Shown here: in pieces, positions 47,862 through 57,541 of the stretch
How the letters are laid out: every line of letters starts with the position of its first letter
How positions within the stretch are numbered: the stretch's first letter is position 1
NCBI GenBank assembly: GCA_016214895.1
Contig: JACRMR010000002.1
Span: 312,001-376,000 of the forward strand
Reading direction: 5' to 3'
DNA: 64,000 nt
Source: a candidate division KSB1 bacterium
GTDB lineage: Bacteria; Electryoneota; RPQS01
Notes under the pieces: generated by a model
What the model was told of the DNA's origin: nothing
Database searches by the model: none
Seen by the model: only the letters and a program-made list of their open reading frames with translations
Translations under genes and position numbers: made by a program

Positions 47862-49136
47862 CTACTTGACAATGGTCTGTTCCCGGGACACGCCGACGGA
47901 GACAATCGACACCGGCGTCTCCGTGAACTGCTGGATAAACTCGAGGTAGCCGCGGGCCTGCGGCGGCAGGTCGTGCCACGACCGCACCGTGTCCAGCGGC
48001 TCCGTCCAGCCCGGCAGGGCCTCGTAAACCGGTTCCAATTGGCTGAGCACGCGGCTATCGGACGGAAAGTTCTTGTAGATGCGCGAGTCATCCCGATAGG
48101 CGATGCACACGCGGAGTGGGTCGATGCCGGTCAGCACGTCAAGCTTGGTAATCGCCCAAGAGTCCACGCTGTTGATCCGCGCGGAGAACCGTGCCACGAC
48201 GCCGTCAAACCAGCCGCAGCGCCGCGGCCGCCCCGTTGTTGCGCCGTATTCCTCGCCGCGCTCGCGGAGATTCACGTGGCTGTCGGTTTCTGAAAGCTCG
48301 GTGGGAAAGGGGCCTTCGCCCACGCGCGTCGTGTAGGCCTTGATGATCCCGAGGACGCGATCAATCTTGCGTGGCCCGATCCCGAGACCCGTACAGGCGC
48401 CGCCGGCCGCCGGATTGGAAGACGTGACGAACGGATACGTGCCCATATCTACGTCGAGCAAGGAGCCTTGCGCGCCTTCGAGAATCAGCCGCTTGCCGTC
48501 GCGGATCGCGTCATTCAAATAGACCGAGACATCCTTTACGTAGGGATCGATCTTCTCGTCAAATGCCAGATACTCATCGACAATCCGATCCACCTCGAGT
48601 TCGGCACCGCCGTACACGCGCGCCAGCAGGAGGTTTTTCTCCCGCACATTGTCGATGATCTTGCGGCGCAGCGATTCGCGGTCCAGCAAATCCACGATGC
48701 GAATCCCCACGCGGGCGACCTTGTCCACGTAGGCCGGGCCGATGCCGCGGCCGGTCGTGCCGATCTTCGTGCGTTCGGGCGAGGCTTCAATCACCTGATC
48801 GAGTTGCTTGTGATACGGCATGATGAGGTGAGCCTGATGACTCACAAACAGGCGATCCTTGAGTGAGATGCCGGCCGCTTCGATCTGCTCGATCTCTGCG
48901 CACAGGGCGACCGGATCGACAACGACTCCCGCTCCGATCACACAGGTCGTGGCCGGACGCAGGACTCCGGCGGGGAGCAGATGGAAGACATATTTCTTCC
49001 CGGCATGCACTACCGTGTGGCCGGCGTTCGCCCCGCCCTGATAGCGGGCGACGATATCCGCGTCCTCGGCGAGATAATCTACAATCTTGCCCTTGCCTTC
49101 ATCACCCCACTGCGCACCGACGACCACCGTTACCAT
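47862..49136 (-). CDS. purA: Adenylosuccinate synthetase
   Basis: Joins IMP and aspartate using GTP, the first committed step to AMP. The 424-residue protein has VVVGAQWGDEGKGKIVDYLAEDADI (GTP P-loop and catalytic Asp), GGANAGHTVV (catalytic His), GTTGRGIGPAYVDKVARVGIR, EGAQGSLLDVDMGTYPFVTSSN and the TTGRPRRCGWFD loop. All are intact. A hairpin lies 15 nt upstream of its ATG. Confidence 0.98.
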   Translation of the reverse strand: MVTVVVGAQWGDEGKGKIVDYLAEDADIVARYQGGANAGHTVVHAGKKYVFHLLPAGVLRPATTCVIGAGVVVDPVALCAEIEQIEAAGISLKDRLFVSHQAHLIMPYHKQLDQVIEASPERTKIGTTGRGIGPAYVDKVARVGIRIVDLLDRESLRRKIIDNVREKNLLLARVYGGAELEVDRIVDEYLAFDEKIDPYVKDVSVYLNDAIRDGKRLILEGAQGSLLDVDMGTYPFVTSSNPAAGGACTGLGIGPRKIDRVLGIIKAYTTRVGEGPFPTELSETDSHVNLRERGEEYGATTGRPRRCGWFDGVVARFSARINSVDSWAITKLDVLTGIDPLRVCIAYRDDSRIYKNFPSDSRVLSQLEPVYEALPGWTEPLDTVRSWHDLPPQARGYLEFIQQFTETPVSIVSVGVSREQTIVK

Positions 49137-49150
49137 GCGGCACCGCTTTC

Positions 49151-49179
49151 AATAAAACTGCCCCGCTCTCGCGGGGCAG
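49151..49179 (-). terminator. Terminator after secF, close to the purA start
   Basis: On the minus strand CTGCCCCGC-GAGA-GCGGGGCAG is followed by TTTTATT. The 9-bp perfect stem plus T-run is a strong intrinsic terminator for secDF. It is only 15 nt from the purA ATG, leaving no room for a promoter between them. Confidence 0.85.
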
Positions 49180-49206
49180 AGGAGAGCACAATCCTGAAAT
49201 GAAGCG

Positions 49207-50115
49207 TCAGCGTTTCTTACCCTTTAAAACGGCCTTCTCGGCCCATTCGACCACAACCGGCGCCGACACGAACACCGTAGCATACGCCGAAGCAATCACG
49301 CCGACCAACATGACGAACGCGAAGCCGCGCAGCACCTCGCCGCCGAAGACGTACAGCACCAGCGTCGTCAGAAACACCGTGACCGACGTAATGACCGAAC
49401 GCGACAGCGTCTCATTGATCGAAAGGTCCATGATCTCGCCCATCGACATGTTCCGCAGCTTCTTCATGTTTTCGCGAATGCGGTCAAAGACGACAATCGT
49501 GTCATTGATCGAGTAGCCAATAAGCGTCAGAAACGCGGCCAGCACCGCCAGCGAGAGTTCATAATTGAAAAAGACGAGGAAGGCCAGCGTCACGCCGACG
49601 TTGTGGACGAGCGCAATGATGCCGCCGATCGCGAACTCGAAGCGGAACCGCCAGGAGATGTAGATCAGGAGCAGGCCAACCGCAATGATGCCGGAAAGAA
49701 TCGCCGAGTTGCGCAGTTCGCGACCGACACGCGGACCGACCATCGACACGTTGCGAATCTCGACCGGGTTGCCCGGAAAGGTCCGATCCAACCGCTCCTT
49801 GATCTGCTTTTGCGTGGCGTCGCTGTTTTCGGTGACCTTGGTCCGGATCAGGATGTCCGACTGCTGGCCGAGCCGGCCGATGGTCTTGACCTCGCCGATT
49901 TCGATGCCGCCGAAGGCGTCACGAACCTGACTCTCACTCAGCGGCTGCGCGAACCGGACGGTCATGTCCAGGCCGCCGCGAAAGTCCACGGACCAATTCG
50001 GCCCGCGGATGATCATCGCGATGATGCCCGCCAGGATCACCACTCCGGAAATCGTCGCCGTACGATAACGATGAACAACGAACTTGTAATTGGCGTTGTG
50101 GAAAAACTGTGGCAT
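49207..50115 (-). CDS. secF: Protein translocase subunit SecF
   Basis: A 302-residue membrane protein with six spans, part of the proton-driven SecDF complex that aids Sec export. Motifs: WSVDFRGGLDMTVRF in the first periplasmic region, SWRFRFEFAIGGIIALVHNVGVTLAF and LIGYSINDTIVVFDRIREN (D/R motif in TM4-5 loop), and LYVFGGEVLRGFAFVMLVG. It overlaps the secD stop by 1 nt. Confidence 0.97.
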   Translation of the reverse strand: MPQFFHNANYKFVVHRYRTATISGVVILAGIIAMIIRGPNWSVDFRGGLDMTVRFAQPLSESQVRDAFGGIEIGEVKTIGRLGQQSDILIRTKVTENSDATQKQIKERLDRTFPGNPVEIRNVSMVGPRVGRELRNSAILSGIIAVGLLLIYISWRFRFEFAIGGIIALVHNVGVTLAFLVFFNYELSLAVLAAFLTLIGYSINDTIVVFDRIRENMKKLRNMSMGEIMDLSINETLSRSVITSVTVFLTTLVLYVFGGEVLRGFAFVMLVGVIASAYATVFVSAPVVVEWAEKAVLKGKKR

Positions 50116-52169
50116 CAGACGCTCAATGTCTTGAGTTGGCGACCCTGAGTGAAGGCGTCGTACACGAGCCTCGTCAGGAAGATCGCCGTGAACATGTTAA
50201 TGACAATACCAACCGTGAGCGTCAAGGCGAAGCCCTTGATTGCTCCGGTACCGTAAATCAGCAGTACGACACCGGCAATGGCCGTCGTCGTATTGGAATC
50301 GATAATCGTCAGCAAGGCGCGATTAAAGCCGGTGTCAATCGCCACGCGTACGGTCTTGCCCGCGCGCAACTCTTCCCGGATGCGCTCGAAGATCAGCACG
50401 TTGGCGTCCACGGCCATACCGATCGTCAGGATGATGCCCGCGATTCCCGGCATCGTCAGCGTGAACTGGAACATCGCCAATGCGCCCATCAGCAAGAAGA
50501 CGTTGAAGATCATCGCGAGATCCGCGATCAGGCCCGAGGCGCGATAATACCAGACCATGAACAGAATGACGGCGAGGAACGAGATACTCAAGCAAAGCTG
50601 CCCGGCCCCGACCGACTCTTCACCCAGCGACGGGCCGACCGTGCGCTCCTCAGCGATCGAGACCGGCGCGGGCAGAGCGCCGGCGCGCAGCACAATCGCG
50701 ATATCGCGAGCTTCAGCCATGTCGTCCAATCCGGTGATGACCGCCGAGCCGCCGGAGATCTTGTCGCGGATATTCGGCGCCATATAAACCTTGTCGTCCA
50801 GCACAATGCCCAGCCGCTTGCCGACGTTCGCGCCGGTGACGCGGGAGAAGATCCGTGAACCCTCGCGATTAAACTCCATTTGTACGATCGGCTTACCGGC
50901 CTGATCCGGCTCGTAGCCCGAGCCGATCGACGAATTGGCATCGCTGATCGTGGCCCCGGTCAGTTCGGCCTGCTTCTTGACCAGATAGAGTATCCAGTAC
51001 TCGTTGCCTTCGGTGCCCTGAATCTGCGACTTGCTCGACCAATAGAACGCCACATCGGTGGGAATCAAGCGCTGGTATTCCTTGGCCGAGAGCAGACGTA
51101 CGACGCGGCTCTTATTGGAGGCCTCGACCAAGATGTCCTGCGCGCCGCCAACAAAGAGCGACAGTAACGGGTGGGCCGCGGCCGATGTGTCCTGGGCCGC
51201 CGAATCGAGGGCCGCAGCCGCGAGCGAATCCGCCAGCTTGACGCTATCCGTCCTGATTTTCGAGGTATCGGTCTGCGCGTGCTTCGACGTATCGGCCTTG
51301 ACCGCGGCGCTGTCGGCGGCAAGCGGCTCCACGGGAGCCTCACCCTTCTGCCGCGCGAGAATACCTTGATCGAGCTTGGTTAGAATGTCACGGGCGCGCT
51401 CCGCATCCACGAGGATCTTGAAATCAAGCTGAGCCGTGCGTCCGACAAGTTCGCGGGCCCGGACGGGATCTTTCACGCCGGGAAGCTCGAGTGCGATCCG
51501 GCGCGTGCCCAGCTTGGAGATGGACGGCTCCGAGACGCCGAACTGGTCAATACGATTCCGCAGAATCTCGAGCGATCGATCCACCGCGTCGTCCGCTTGT
51601 GTCGTCAAATCCGTGATGATCGCATCATCGGTTTGACCGGCCTCGCCCCAATAGCGACTCAGCGAGGCCTTCTCGCGGACCGCCAGGGCGTGCAAGGTCT
51701 CCAGAACGTCGATATCCGATTCCCGCGCGCGAGTGCGCAGCGCGGAAAGCATGCGGTCGTAAACCTCGTCCTTGCCCTTGGCGCTATTGTCTAACATCTG
51801 CACAAGGTCAACCTCGAGCACGAGGTACATACCCCCTTGCAGGTCCAGACCGCGCTTGATGGCTTTCGGACGATAGTACTTGATATCCGTGTAGAAGTCC
51901 CCGCGGAGGTACTCGAGCTGCTTAACCGCTTCTTCCTTGGTCAGCGCATCGAGATTGCCGCTCTCGATCTCGGATTTCAGGTCAACGTCGTCACGGTAGA
52001 TGTCCGTTCCCAAGCGAGCCAGAGGAATCCCCGACGTCTCCGACAGCTTGGTCAGGAGCACCGACTCTTGGTTGGACATGTTCTCGTACTTGACGGTGGG
52101 ATAGAGGTAATACCCGCCGAGGCCAAGCAGGACGACCAGAACGATGATTCGTGAACGAATGGATTTCAT
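50115..52169 (-). CDS. secD: Protein translocase subunit SecD
   Basis: A 684-residue partner of SecF. GLDLQGGMYLVLEVD in the first periplasmic domain, FGVSEPSISKLGTRRIALELPGV, then six C-terminal spans with IILTIGMAVDANVLIFERIREELRAGK are typical. It has an extra Ala/Asp/Ser/Thr-rich stretch (about residues 270-335, with repeated DTSK and ADS units) between the periplasmic P1 halves, as in some long SecD proteins. Its promoter lies within the end of rluD. Confidence 0.97.
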   Translation of the reverse strand: MKSIRSRIIVLVVLLGLGGYYLYPTVKYENMSNQESVLLTKLSETSGIPLARLGTDIYRDDVDLKSEIESGNLDALTKEEAVKQLEYLRGDFYTDIKYYRPKAIKRGLDLQGGMYLVLEVDLVQMLDNSAKGKDEVYDRMLSALRTRARESDIDVLETLHALAVREKASLSRYWGEAGQTDDAIITDLTTQADDAVDRSLEILRNRIDQFGVSEPSISKLGTRRIALELPGVKDPVRARELVGRTAQLDFKILVDAERARDILTKLDQGILARQKGEAPVEPLAADSAAVKADTSKHAQTDTSKIRTDSVKLADSLAAAALDSAAQDTSAAAHPLLSLFVGGAQDILVEASNKSRVVRLLSAKEYQRLIPTDVAFYWSSKSQIQGTEGNEYWILYLVKKQAELTGATISDANSSIGSGYEPDQAGKPIVQMEFNREGSRIFSRVTGANVGKRLGIVLDDKVYMAPNIRDKISGGSAVITGLDDMAEARDIAIVLRAGALPAPVSIAEERTVGPSLGEESVGAGQLCLSISFLAVILFMVWYYRASGLIADLAMIFNVFLLMGALAMFQFTLTMPGIAGIILTIGMAVDANVLIFERIREELRAGKTVRVAIDTGFNRALLTIIDSNTTTAIAGVVLLIYGTGAIKGFALTLTVGIVINMFTAIFLTRLVYDAFTQGRQLKTLSV

Positions 52170-52218
52170 AGACTTGAATTCGCCAAAAGATCTGCCTTAA
52201 CTTCGCGGAAAACTCACA

Positions 52219-52247
52219 AATATAGGGCTTTTATTCACCAATGTCAA
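52219..52247 (-). promoter_or_regulatory. Consensus sigma70 promoter of secDF
   Basis: On the minus strand TTGACA (52247-52242), a 17-bp spacer and TATATT (52224-52219). The -35 lies inside the last codons of rluD. The best-scoring promoter in the window by eye. Confidence 0.8.
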
Positions 52248-53241
52248 GGTTTTTGTGAGCATCTTCACGCAATAAATTCAGTATCTTAGTGAAATTGGAG
52301 GGCGGGTCTTGGGACCATTCCAGAGATTCCTTTGTGATCGGATGCACAAACCCCAGTGAGCGCGCGTGAAGTGCAACATCGGGCATTTCCATCAGTAACT
52401 GCTCATAGAAGTGTGTCCGTGACCCGGCCATGTTGTTGATTCGCTTCTGCCTGCCACCGTAAGTGCCGTCGCCGAACAGGGGATGACCTTCATGCTCCAG
52501 ATGCGCACGAATCTGATGTGTCCGCCCCGTTCTGAGCCGCAAGGTCAATAAGGTAATGTCGCGATAGGTCTCTTCGACCTTGTAAGTGGTCACGGCCTCC
52601 TTGCCTCCGCGACGAACCACGGCGAAGCGCTTGCGGTCACCGGGGTGTCGGCCTAATGGAGCGTCGATCTCGCCCACGTTCGACTTGAAACGGCCCCACA
52701 CCAGAGCCATATACTCACGCTTGACGGTGCGGGCGGCAAACTGCTCCGTCAGGCGGCGATGAACCTGCTCGTGCTTGGCTACCACGAGCAAGCCTGACGT
52801 GCCCTTGTCGAGCCGATGCACGATGCCCGGACGGACCGAGCCGGACGCGTGCGCCTGGCCGAAATGATGGAGCAGCGCATTGACCAGCGTGCCGGAAAAA
52901 TGGCCGTGCGCCGGATGAGTGACCATGCCCTGCGGCTTGTTCACCACGAGCAGCACGTCATCTTCATAGCGAATATCCAGCGGAATCGGTTCCGGGAGGA
53001 TGTCGTGCACGGCCTGATCGCGAAAAAAGATTTCCACCGTCTCGGAGGGACCGATCCGCTGCGACTTCTTGGGCGGTTTGCCGTTTATCAGCACCAACCC
53101 CGATTCGATCAGTTCGTGGACTTTGTGGCGGGAGATTGCAGGTAGCGCCTGCTGCAGGAAGCGGTCAATCCGCAGACGTTGCTGACCGGGTGCCGTCGTC
53201 AGACGAAACGGTTGCGGCGGATGATCCGGGAGCGAGGTCAT
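52231..53241 (-). CDS. rluD: Pseudouridine synthase, RluD/RluA family
   Basis: Starting at the ATG at 53241 (MTSLPDHPPQ) this is 336 residues. An N-terminal S4 domain (RIDRFLQQALPAISRHKVHELIESGLVLINGKPPKKS) precedes the catalytic domain with the Asp motif IVHRLDKGTSGLLVVAKH and the C-terminal LRTGRTHQIRAHLEHEGHPLFGD. It likely modifies 23S rRNA. An upstream frame extension lies inside lspA and is not used. It overlaps lspA by 77 nt. Confidence 0.94.
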   Translation of the reverse strand: MTSLPDHPPQPFRLTTAPGQQRLRIDRFLQQALPAISRHKVHELIESGLVLINGKPPKKSQRIGPSETVEIFFRDQAVHDILPEPIPLDIRYEDDVLLVVNKPQGMVTHPAHGHFSGTLVNALLHHFGQAHASGSVRPGIVHRLDKGTSGLLVVAKHEQVHRRLTEQFAARTVKREYMALVWGRFKSNVGEIDAPLGRHPGDRKRFAVVRRGGKEAVTTYKVEETYRDITLLTLRLRTGRTHQIRAHLEHEGHPLFGDGTYGGRQKRINNMAGSRTHFYEQLLMEMPDVALHARSLGFVHPITKESLEWSQDPPSNFTKILNLLREDAHKNLDIGE

Positions 53242-53740
53242 GCGGGGAGGGGGAATGGGCGGGTCTTCGATCAAACAACACCAGGAGCGCAACCAACAGC
53301 ACACCAACGGTTACGCACGAGTCCGCGACGTTAAACACAGGCCAACGGTCCATGATGAAGTCCGGAAAGTCGGCGTCGAGGAAATCCGTGACCTCACCGT
53401 ACAGCGTACGATCGATCGAGTTACCAATCGCGCCGGAGAAGAAGAGCAGGATCGGCCAGCGCAAAGCGTCGCGACGACGGATCAAGATAGACAAGTAAAC
53501 CGCCAGCGCTGCCGCGGCGGTCCACCCGAAGATCAACAGCAGTGTACGGGAGGGAACCGGCAGACCGAAGGCCACGCCGGGGTTCAACACATAGGTAAGT
53601 CGTATCAGATCTTCACCGATCAGCGAGATCGACTCGCCGACCTGAAAACTCGAGCGGATCAGGTATTTCGTCCATTGATCAAAAGCGATCAGGAACGCCG
53701 CACCGCCGAACCACGGCCAGAGGGCCGGCTTACCGCTCAT
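53165..53740 (-). CDS. lspA: Prolipoprotein signal peptidase
   Basis: Type II signal peptidase that cuts lipoprotein signal peptides before the lipidated Cys. Four hydrophobic spans; catalytic Asp motifs GNSIDRTLYGEVTDFLD and FNVADSCVTVGV, and FDQWTKYLIR near the N-terminus. The 191-residue protein has a longer C-terminal tail (about 30 residues, Ser/Ala/Asp-rich) than usual, overlapping the rluD start. Its start overlaps the previous gene by 4 nt (ATGA). Confidence 0.95.
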   Translation of the reverse strand: MSGKPALWPWFGGAAFLIAFDQWTKYLIRSSFQVGESISLIGEDLIRLTYVLNPGVAFGLPVPSRTLLLIFGWTAAAALAVYLSILIRRRDALRWPILLFFSGAIGNSIDRTLYGEVTDFLDADFPDFIMDRWPVFNVADSCVTVGVLLVALLVLFDRRPAHSPSPHDLAPGSSAATVSSDDGTRSATSAD

Positions 53741-54219
53741 TCGCGTCCGCTGTTTTCTTCTTCGTTGCGCTTTTTCGCCGCGATGCAGAGCCGAGCGTGC
53801 GGAATCGCTTCAAGTCGCTTGAACTCGATCGGCGCCGCGGTTTCCTGGCAGTAGCCGTACGTTCCGTTGTCGATGCGCTCGATCGCGCCTTCGAGGAGGC
53901 GCAGCATCTTGCCTTCGCGACTCGCGAACATGAACGCCTTCTCGCGCTCCTGCGCATCCGTGCCCTGATCAGCCATGTGATAGCTGTAGGTGGAGTTGTC
54001 GCCGGAGTACTGGTCGGTCGTCGTCTCCATCGAGGTCTCGCGCAGGTAGCTCAGCTCGCGCAGAATCTCCTTGCGCTTCTGAATGATGATCTCGCGGAAG
54101 TACTCTTTCCATTCCGGCGCGTACAGCGCCGGCTTCTCGCCAGCCGGCCACTTCGCCTTCTCGGTCGCCTTGGACTTCGACTCGCGCGGCTTGGCCGGAT
54201 TCGTCTTGTTCGTGCTCAT
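53737..54219 (-). CDS. DksA/TraR-like protein with reduced zinc finger
   Basis: A 160-residue protein of the DksA/TraR superfamily: a Lys-rich N-terminus, a coiled-coil region (about 40-75, KRKEILRELSYLRETSMETTT), a tip with Asp, and a C-terminal zinc-finger-like fold ERIDNGTYGYCQETAAPIEFKRLEAIPHARLCIAAKKR. Only one Cys remains of each CxxC pair (CQET and CIAA), so four-Cys zinc binding is not possible. This occurs in many DksA-like proteins. It probably acts on RNA polymerase. It lies between ileS and lspA. Confidence 0.88.
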   Translation of the reverse strand: MSTNKTNPAKPRESKSKATEKAKWPAGEKPALYAPEWKEYFREIIIQKRKEILRELSYLRETSMETTTDQYSGDNSTYSYHMADQGTDAQEREKAFMFASREGKMLRLLEGAIERIDNGTYGYCQETAAPIEFKRLEAIPHARLCIAAKKRNEEENSGRE

Positions 54220-54237
54220 TCGATTGCCGAATTCCTT

Positions 54238-57200
54238 TCAACGGGTTACGGACGCGGCGGCGGATGCACGATGAACGGCGACCGTCAGTTTCTGGCCGTT
54301 CGAATCCAGCTCCGTACCCGTCACAGCAAGTTTTAACTCAAGCTCGCTCGATAAAGTTTCGCGGCATATGTAGTCGCGGAAGGCAACCACCGCCTGCCGA
54401 AGTTCCGCGGAGTCCGTGTGGAGCTCGGCATGAATCCGATCCGTAATCTCGAAACCGGATTGCTTGCGCAAGTTCTGAATATGATGCACAAGTTCACGGG
54501 CATGCCCTTCCGCAATCAGCTCCGCCGTCAGCTCGGTGTCGAGCGCGACCGTCATATAGCCGTCGCTTTTCAGGGCCATGCCCGCACGCTCTGTGCGGCG
54601 AATCTGGATATCCTCAGCCGTAAATTCAAGGCTGTCATAGCTGACCGACTGGCCGGATTCGAGGCCCTGAATCTCCGGATCCCCGAGCTTCGAGATGAAC
54701 TCGGCGACCTCCTTCATCCGACTGCCGACTTTCTTGCCGAGCGTGCGGAAGTTGGCGGCGGCCGAGCGATGAACCAAGTCGCGATCATCGTGACGAAATA
54801 TCACCGTTTTTACGTTCAATTCGTCGGCGATAATGTGCAAAAACGGGGCCAGATCCTCCTCTTTCTCCTTGTCCGGAACGACCCAGATCAGGTTACTTAA
54901 GGGCTGACGAACCTTGAGATTACGTTCCTGCCGCAGCGCCCGAGCGAGGCTGACCGCTTCGCCGACCCGACCCATGTGATCTTCCAGCTCACGATTCCGT
55001 TTGGATGTCTCAGCAACCGGAAACGCGGAGAGATGAACGCTGATGGAGGCCGTGTCGTCGAATCCTCGCACGAGATTCTGATAGATGTGCTCGCTCAGGA
55101 AAGGCAGGAATGGCGCCAGAACCCTCGTCAGTCCCGTTAGCACCTCATAGAGGGTTGCGTATGCGGCCGACTTGTCGGAGTCGCTTTCAGACTTCCAGAA
55201 ACGACGCCGCGAACGACGAATATACCAGTTCGTGAGCAGATCGAGAAACTTCTCGATCGCGCCCGCGGCGGGAGCCACATCGAAATCATCAAGGTGCAAA
55301 CACACCCGCTCGAGCATGCGATGATACTCGCTGAGAATCCAGTGGTCGAGCTGCGTCAAGGCGGGCTTTGCCGTCGAATCGGGAGCCCAGCCGTCGATCT
55401 GCGCGTACGTTACGAAGAACGAATAGGAATTCCAGAGCGGGAGAATCACCGCGCGAACGGCATCGCCGATCTCTTCCTCGCCGAAGCGCTTGGAGTTCCA
55501 GGGATTCGACGAATAGAAGATCCAGCGAACCGGATCGGCACCGAACTTCTCGAACAACGCCAGCGGATCGACGACATTGCCGAGCGATTTGGACATCTTC
55601 AGACCCGTGCTGTCCAAAACCAGCTCGGTGCAGATCACGTTCTTGTAGGACGACCAATTGACCGAATTGTTCCAGAATTTCTTGCGCGCAGGTGTGGTCG
55701 CCTTTTGCTGCATCGATTTCGCCACCAGGCAAGAGCAGGCCAACAGCGTGTAGAACCAGCCGCGGGTCTGGTCGAGGCCTTCGCAGATGAAATCGGCCGG
55801 GTACTGTGACTCAAACTCAGTTTCGGAACCGGGCTTCGCGGGTAATCCGAATTGTCCCCACGGCATCAGGCCCGCATTGAACCAACTGTCAAGCACGAAA
55901 TTCTCGCGACGCAACTCGCGGCCAGCAGGGGTACGAAGCACGATCCCGTCGATCGCGGGCTTGTGCGGATCGAAGTCACTTGAAAGTGGGACACCAGCTT
56001 GCTTGGCGAGTTCATGCAGCTCCGCGAGGCTACTGACACAGATCGACTCGCCACCATCTTCTGTTTGCCACACCGGGAGCGGGCTGCCCCAGTAGCGCTC
56101 GCGCGTGACGTTCCAATCGCTGACATTCTCGAGCCAATTGCCGAAGCGGCCTTCCTTAATATGATCGGGCCGCCAACCGATATGTTGGTTGGCTTCGATC
56201 ATCATTTCCTTTAGCGCCGTCGCGCGTAAGAACCACGCCGGACGCGGGAAATACATGAGCGGCGTCTTCGTCCGGTAATCGAACGGATAGCTGTGCGTGT
56301 ACTTCTCTTTGCCGAGCACCAAACCGCGCGCCTGCAAGTACTTGAGGATGTCAACGTCGAGACCCTCCTCGCGGAACTCGCGGCCGCTGAACGGCTTGGC
56401 GAAATCGGCGACGAGGCCGTTGGCATCGACGGCAAGCACCACCGGGATTTCCTGCTTCCGCAAAATGCGGAAGTCGTCCTCGCCATAGTTCGCGAGATGA
56501 ACGAGGCCGGTGCCGTCTTCGGTCGTGACATACTCATCCGCGACGACCGTACACGCTTTCGGATTGTCGAGCCTCAGCCAGTCAAACAGCGGCTCATAAC
56601 GCAGCCCCGCGAGATCCTGGCCGACATGATGCGAAACGATGTGATGCTGTCCAAGCATCGGAGAGATCGTCTGATGTCGAGCATGTGCGAGAATCAACCG
56701 ATCACCTTGCTTGCCCGCCGACGAATCCGCCGTCAATTCGATGGTGATGTACTCAATCTCGGGACCGACTGCCACCGCGAGATTCGAGAGCAGCGTCCAC
56801 GGTGTCGTCGTCCAGGCAGTCAGATAGGTGTTGGGCTGATCGAGCAGCCGGAACTTGATAAAGAGCGTGAGGTCGGTGACATCCTGATAGCCCTGCGCAA
56901 CTTCGAAATTCGAGAGCGTCGTGCCCGAGCGCGGACTGTAGGGCATCACGCGATAGTCTTTGTAGAGATAGCGCGGCGATTGGCCGAGCCGCAGTGCGCG
57001 TTCACGAGCCTCGCCGGCGAGTTCGAGATCCCAAGCCTGCTTCAGCGTCCACCAGTCCGACTGAATGTAGTACGGCTCGTAGGTCGCGTAGGCATGTTCG
57101 AGATCGACGAAGCGACCGCAGCGGCGAATCGCGTTCTCCCACTCGCGCTTGAAGCGAAACACGGTGCCGCGACAGTACTCGACATATTTGGCCTCGCCGT

Positions 57201-57531
57201 ACGCGAGAATATCGCGCTTGGAGGTGAAGCCGAGTTCCTTGTCGGACGTCATCTCAATCGGCAGTCCGTGCGTGTCCCAACCCGCCTTGCGCAGCACGCG
57301 ATAGCCCTGCATGGTCTTGTAGCGCGGCCACAAATCTTTGAGCGCGCTCTGCATCATGTGCCCGATGTGCGGCAACCCGTTGGTTCCGGGCGGGCCGTCA
57401 TAAAATACGAAATCGCCTTTGGGCGCGGGCCGGTTCACCGACTGCTGAAAGACATCGTGGGTCTTCCAGAACTCGAGCAGCTCGCGATCAAACGCCGGCA
57501 AATCTAATTTATTGGGAACGGGGGATAGCAC
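54238..57531 (-). CDS. ileS: Isoleucyl-tRNA synthetase, type 2
   Basis: Class I synthetase of 1,097 residues, longer than E. coli IleS (938) and starting with the type-2 pattern PVPNKLDLPAFDRELLEFWKTHDVF. HIGH motif is GLPHIGHMMQSALKD, and the KMSKS loop is GLKMSKSLGNVVDPL. The editing domain (about 185-400) has TAWTTTPWTLLSNLAVAVGPE. Type-2 enzymes are often less sensitive to mupirocin. The start is GTG at 57531, 10 nt after the HepT stop, so the accessory genes upstream may influence its expression. Confidence 0.97.
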   Translation of the reverse strand: MLSPVPNKLDLPAFDRELLEFWKTHDVFQQSVNRPAPKGDFVFYDGPPGTNGLPHIGHMMQSALKDLWPRYKTMQGYRVLRKAGWDTHGLPIEMTSDKELGFTSKRDILAYGEAKYVEYCRGTVFRFKREWENAIRRCGRFVDLEHAYATYEPYYIQSDWWTLKQAWDLELAGEARERALRLGQSPRYLYKDYRVMPYSPRSGTTLSNFEVAQGYQDVTDLTLFIKFRLLDQPNTYLTAWTTTPWTLLSNLAVAVGPEIEYITIELTADSSAGKQGDRLILAHARHQTISPMLGQHHIVSHHVGQDLAGLRYEPLFDWLRLDNPKACTVVADEYVTTEDGTGLVHLANYGEDDFRILRKQEIPVVLAVDANGLVADFAKPFSGREFREEGLDVDILKYLQARGLVLGKEKYTHSYPFDYRTKTPLMYFPRPAWFLRATALKEMMIEANQHIGWRPDHIKEGRFGNWLENVSDWNVTRERYWGSPLPVWQTEDGGESICVSSLAELHELAKQAGVPLSSDFDPHKPAIDGIVLRTPAGRELRRENFVLDSWFNAGLMPWGQFGLPAKPGSETEFESQYPADFICEGLDQTRGWFYTLLACSCLVAKSMQQKATTPARKKFWNNSVNWSSYKNVICTELVLDSTGLKMSKSLGNVVDPLALFEKFGADPVRWIFYSSNPWNSKRFGEEEIGDAVRAVILPLWNSYSFFVTYAQIDGWAPDSTAKPALTQLDHWILSEYHRMLERVCLHLDDFDVAPAAGAIEKFLDLLTNWYIRRSRRRFWKSESDSDKSAAYATLYEVLTGLTRVLAPFLPFLSEHIYQNLVRGFDDTASISVHLSAFPVAETSKRNRELEDHMGRVGEAVSLARALRQERNLKVRQPLSNLIWVVPDKEKEEDLAPFLHIIADELNVKTVIFRHDDRDLVHRSAAANFRTLGKKVGSRMKEVAEFISKLGDPEIQGLESGQSVSYDSLEFTAEDIQIRRTERAGMALKSDGYMTVALDTELTAELIAEGHARELVHHIQNLRKQSGFEITDRIHAELHTDSAELRQAVVAFRDYICRETLSSELELKLAVTGTELDSNGQKLTVAVHRASAAASVTR

Positions 57532-57541
57532 GGAATCAAAG

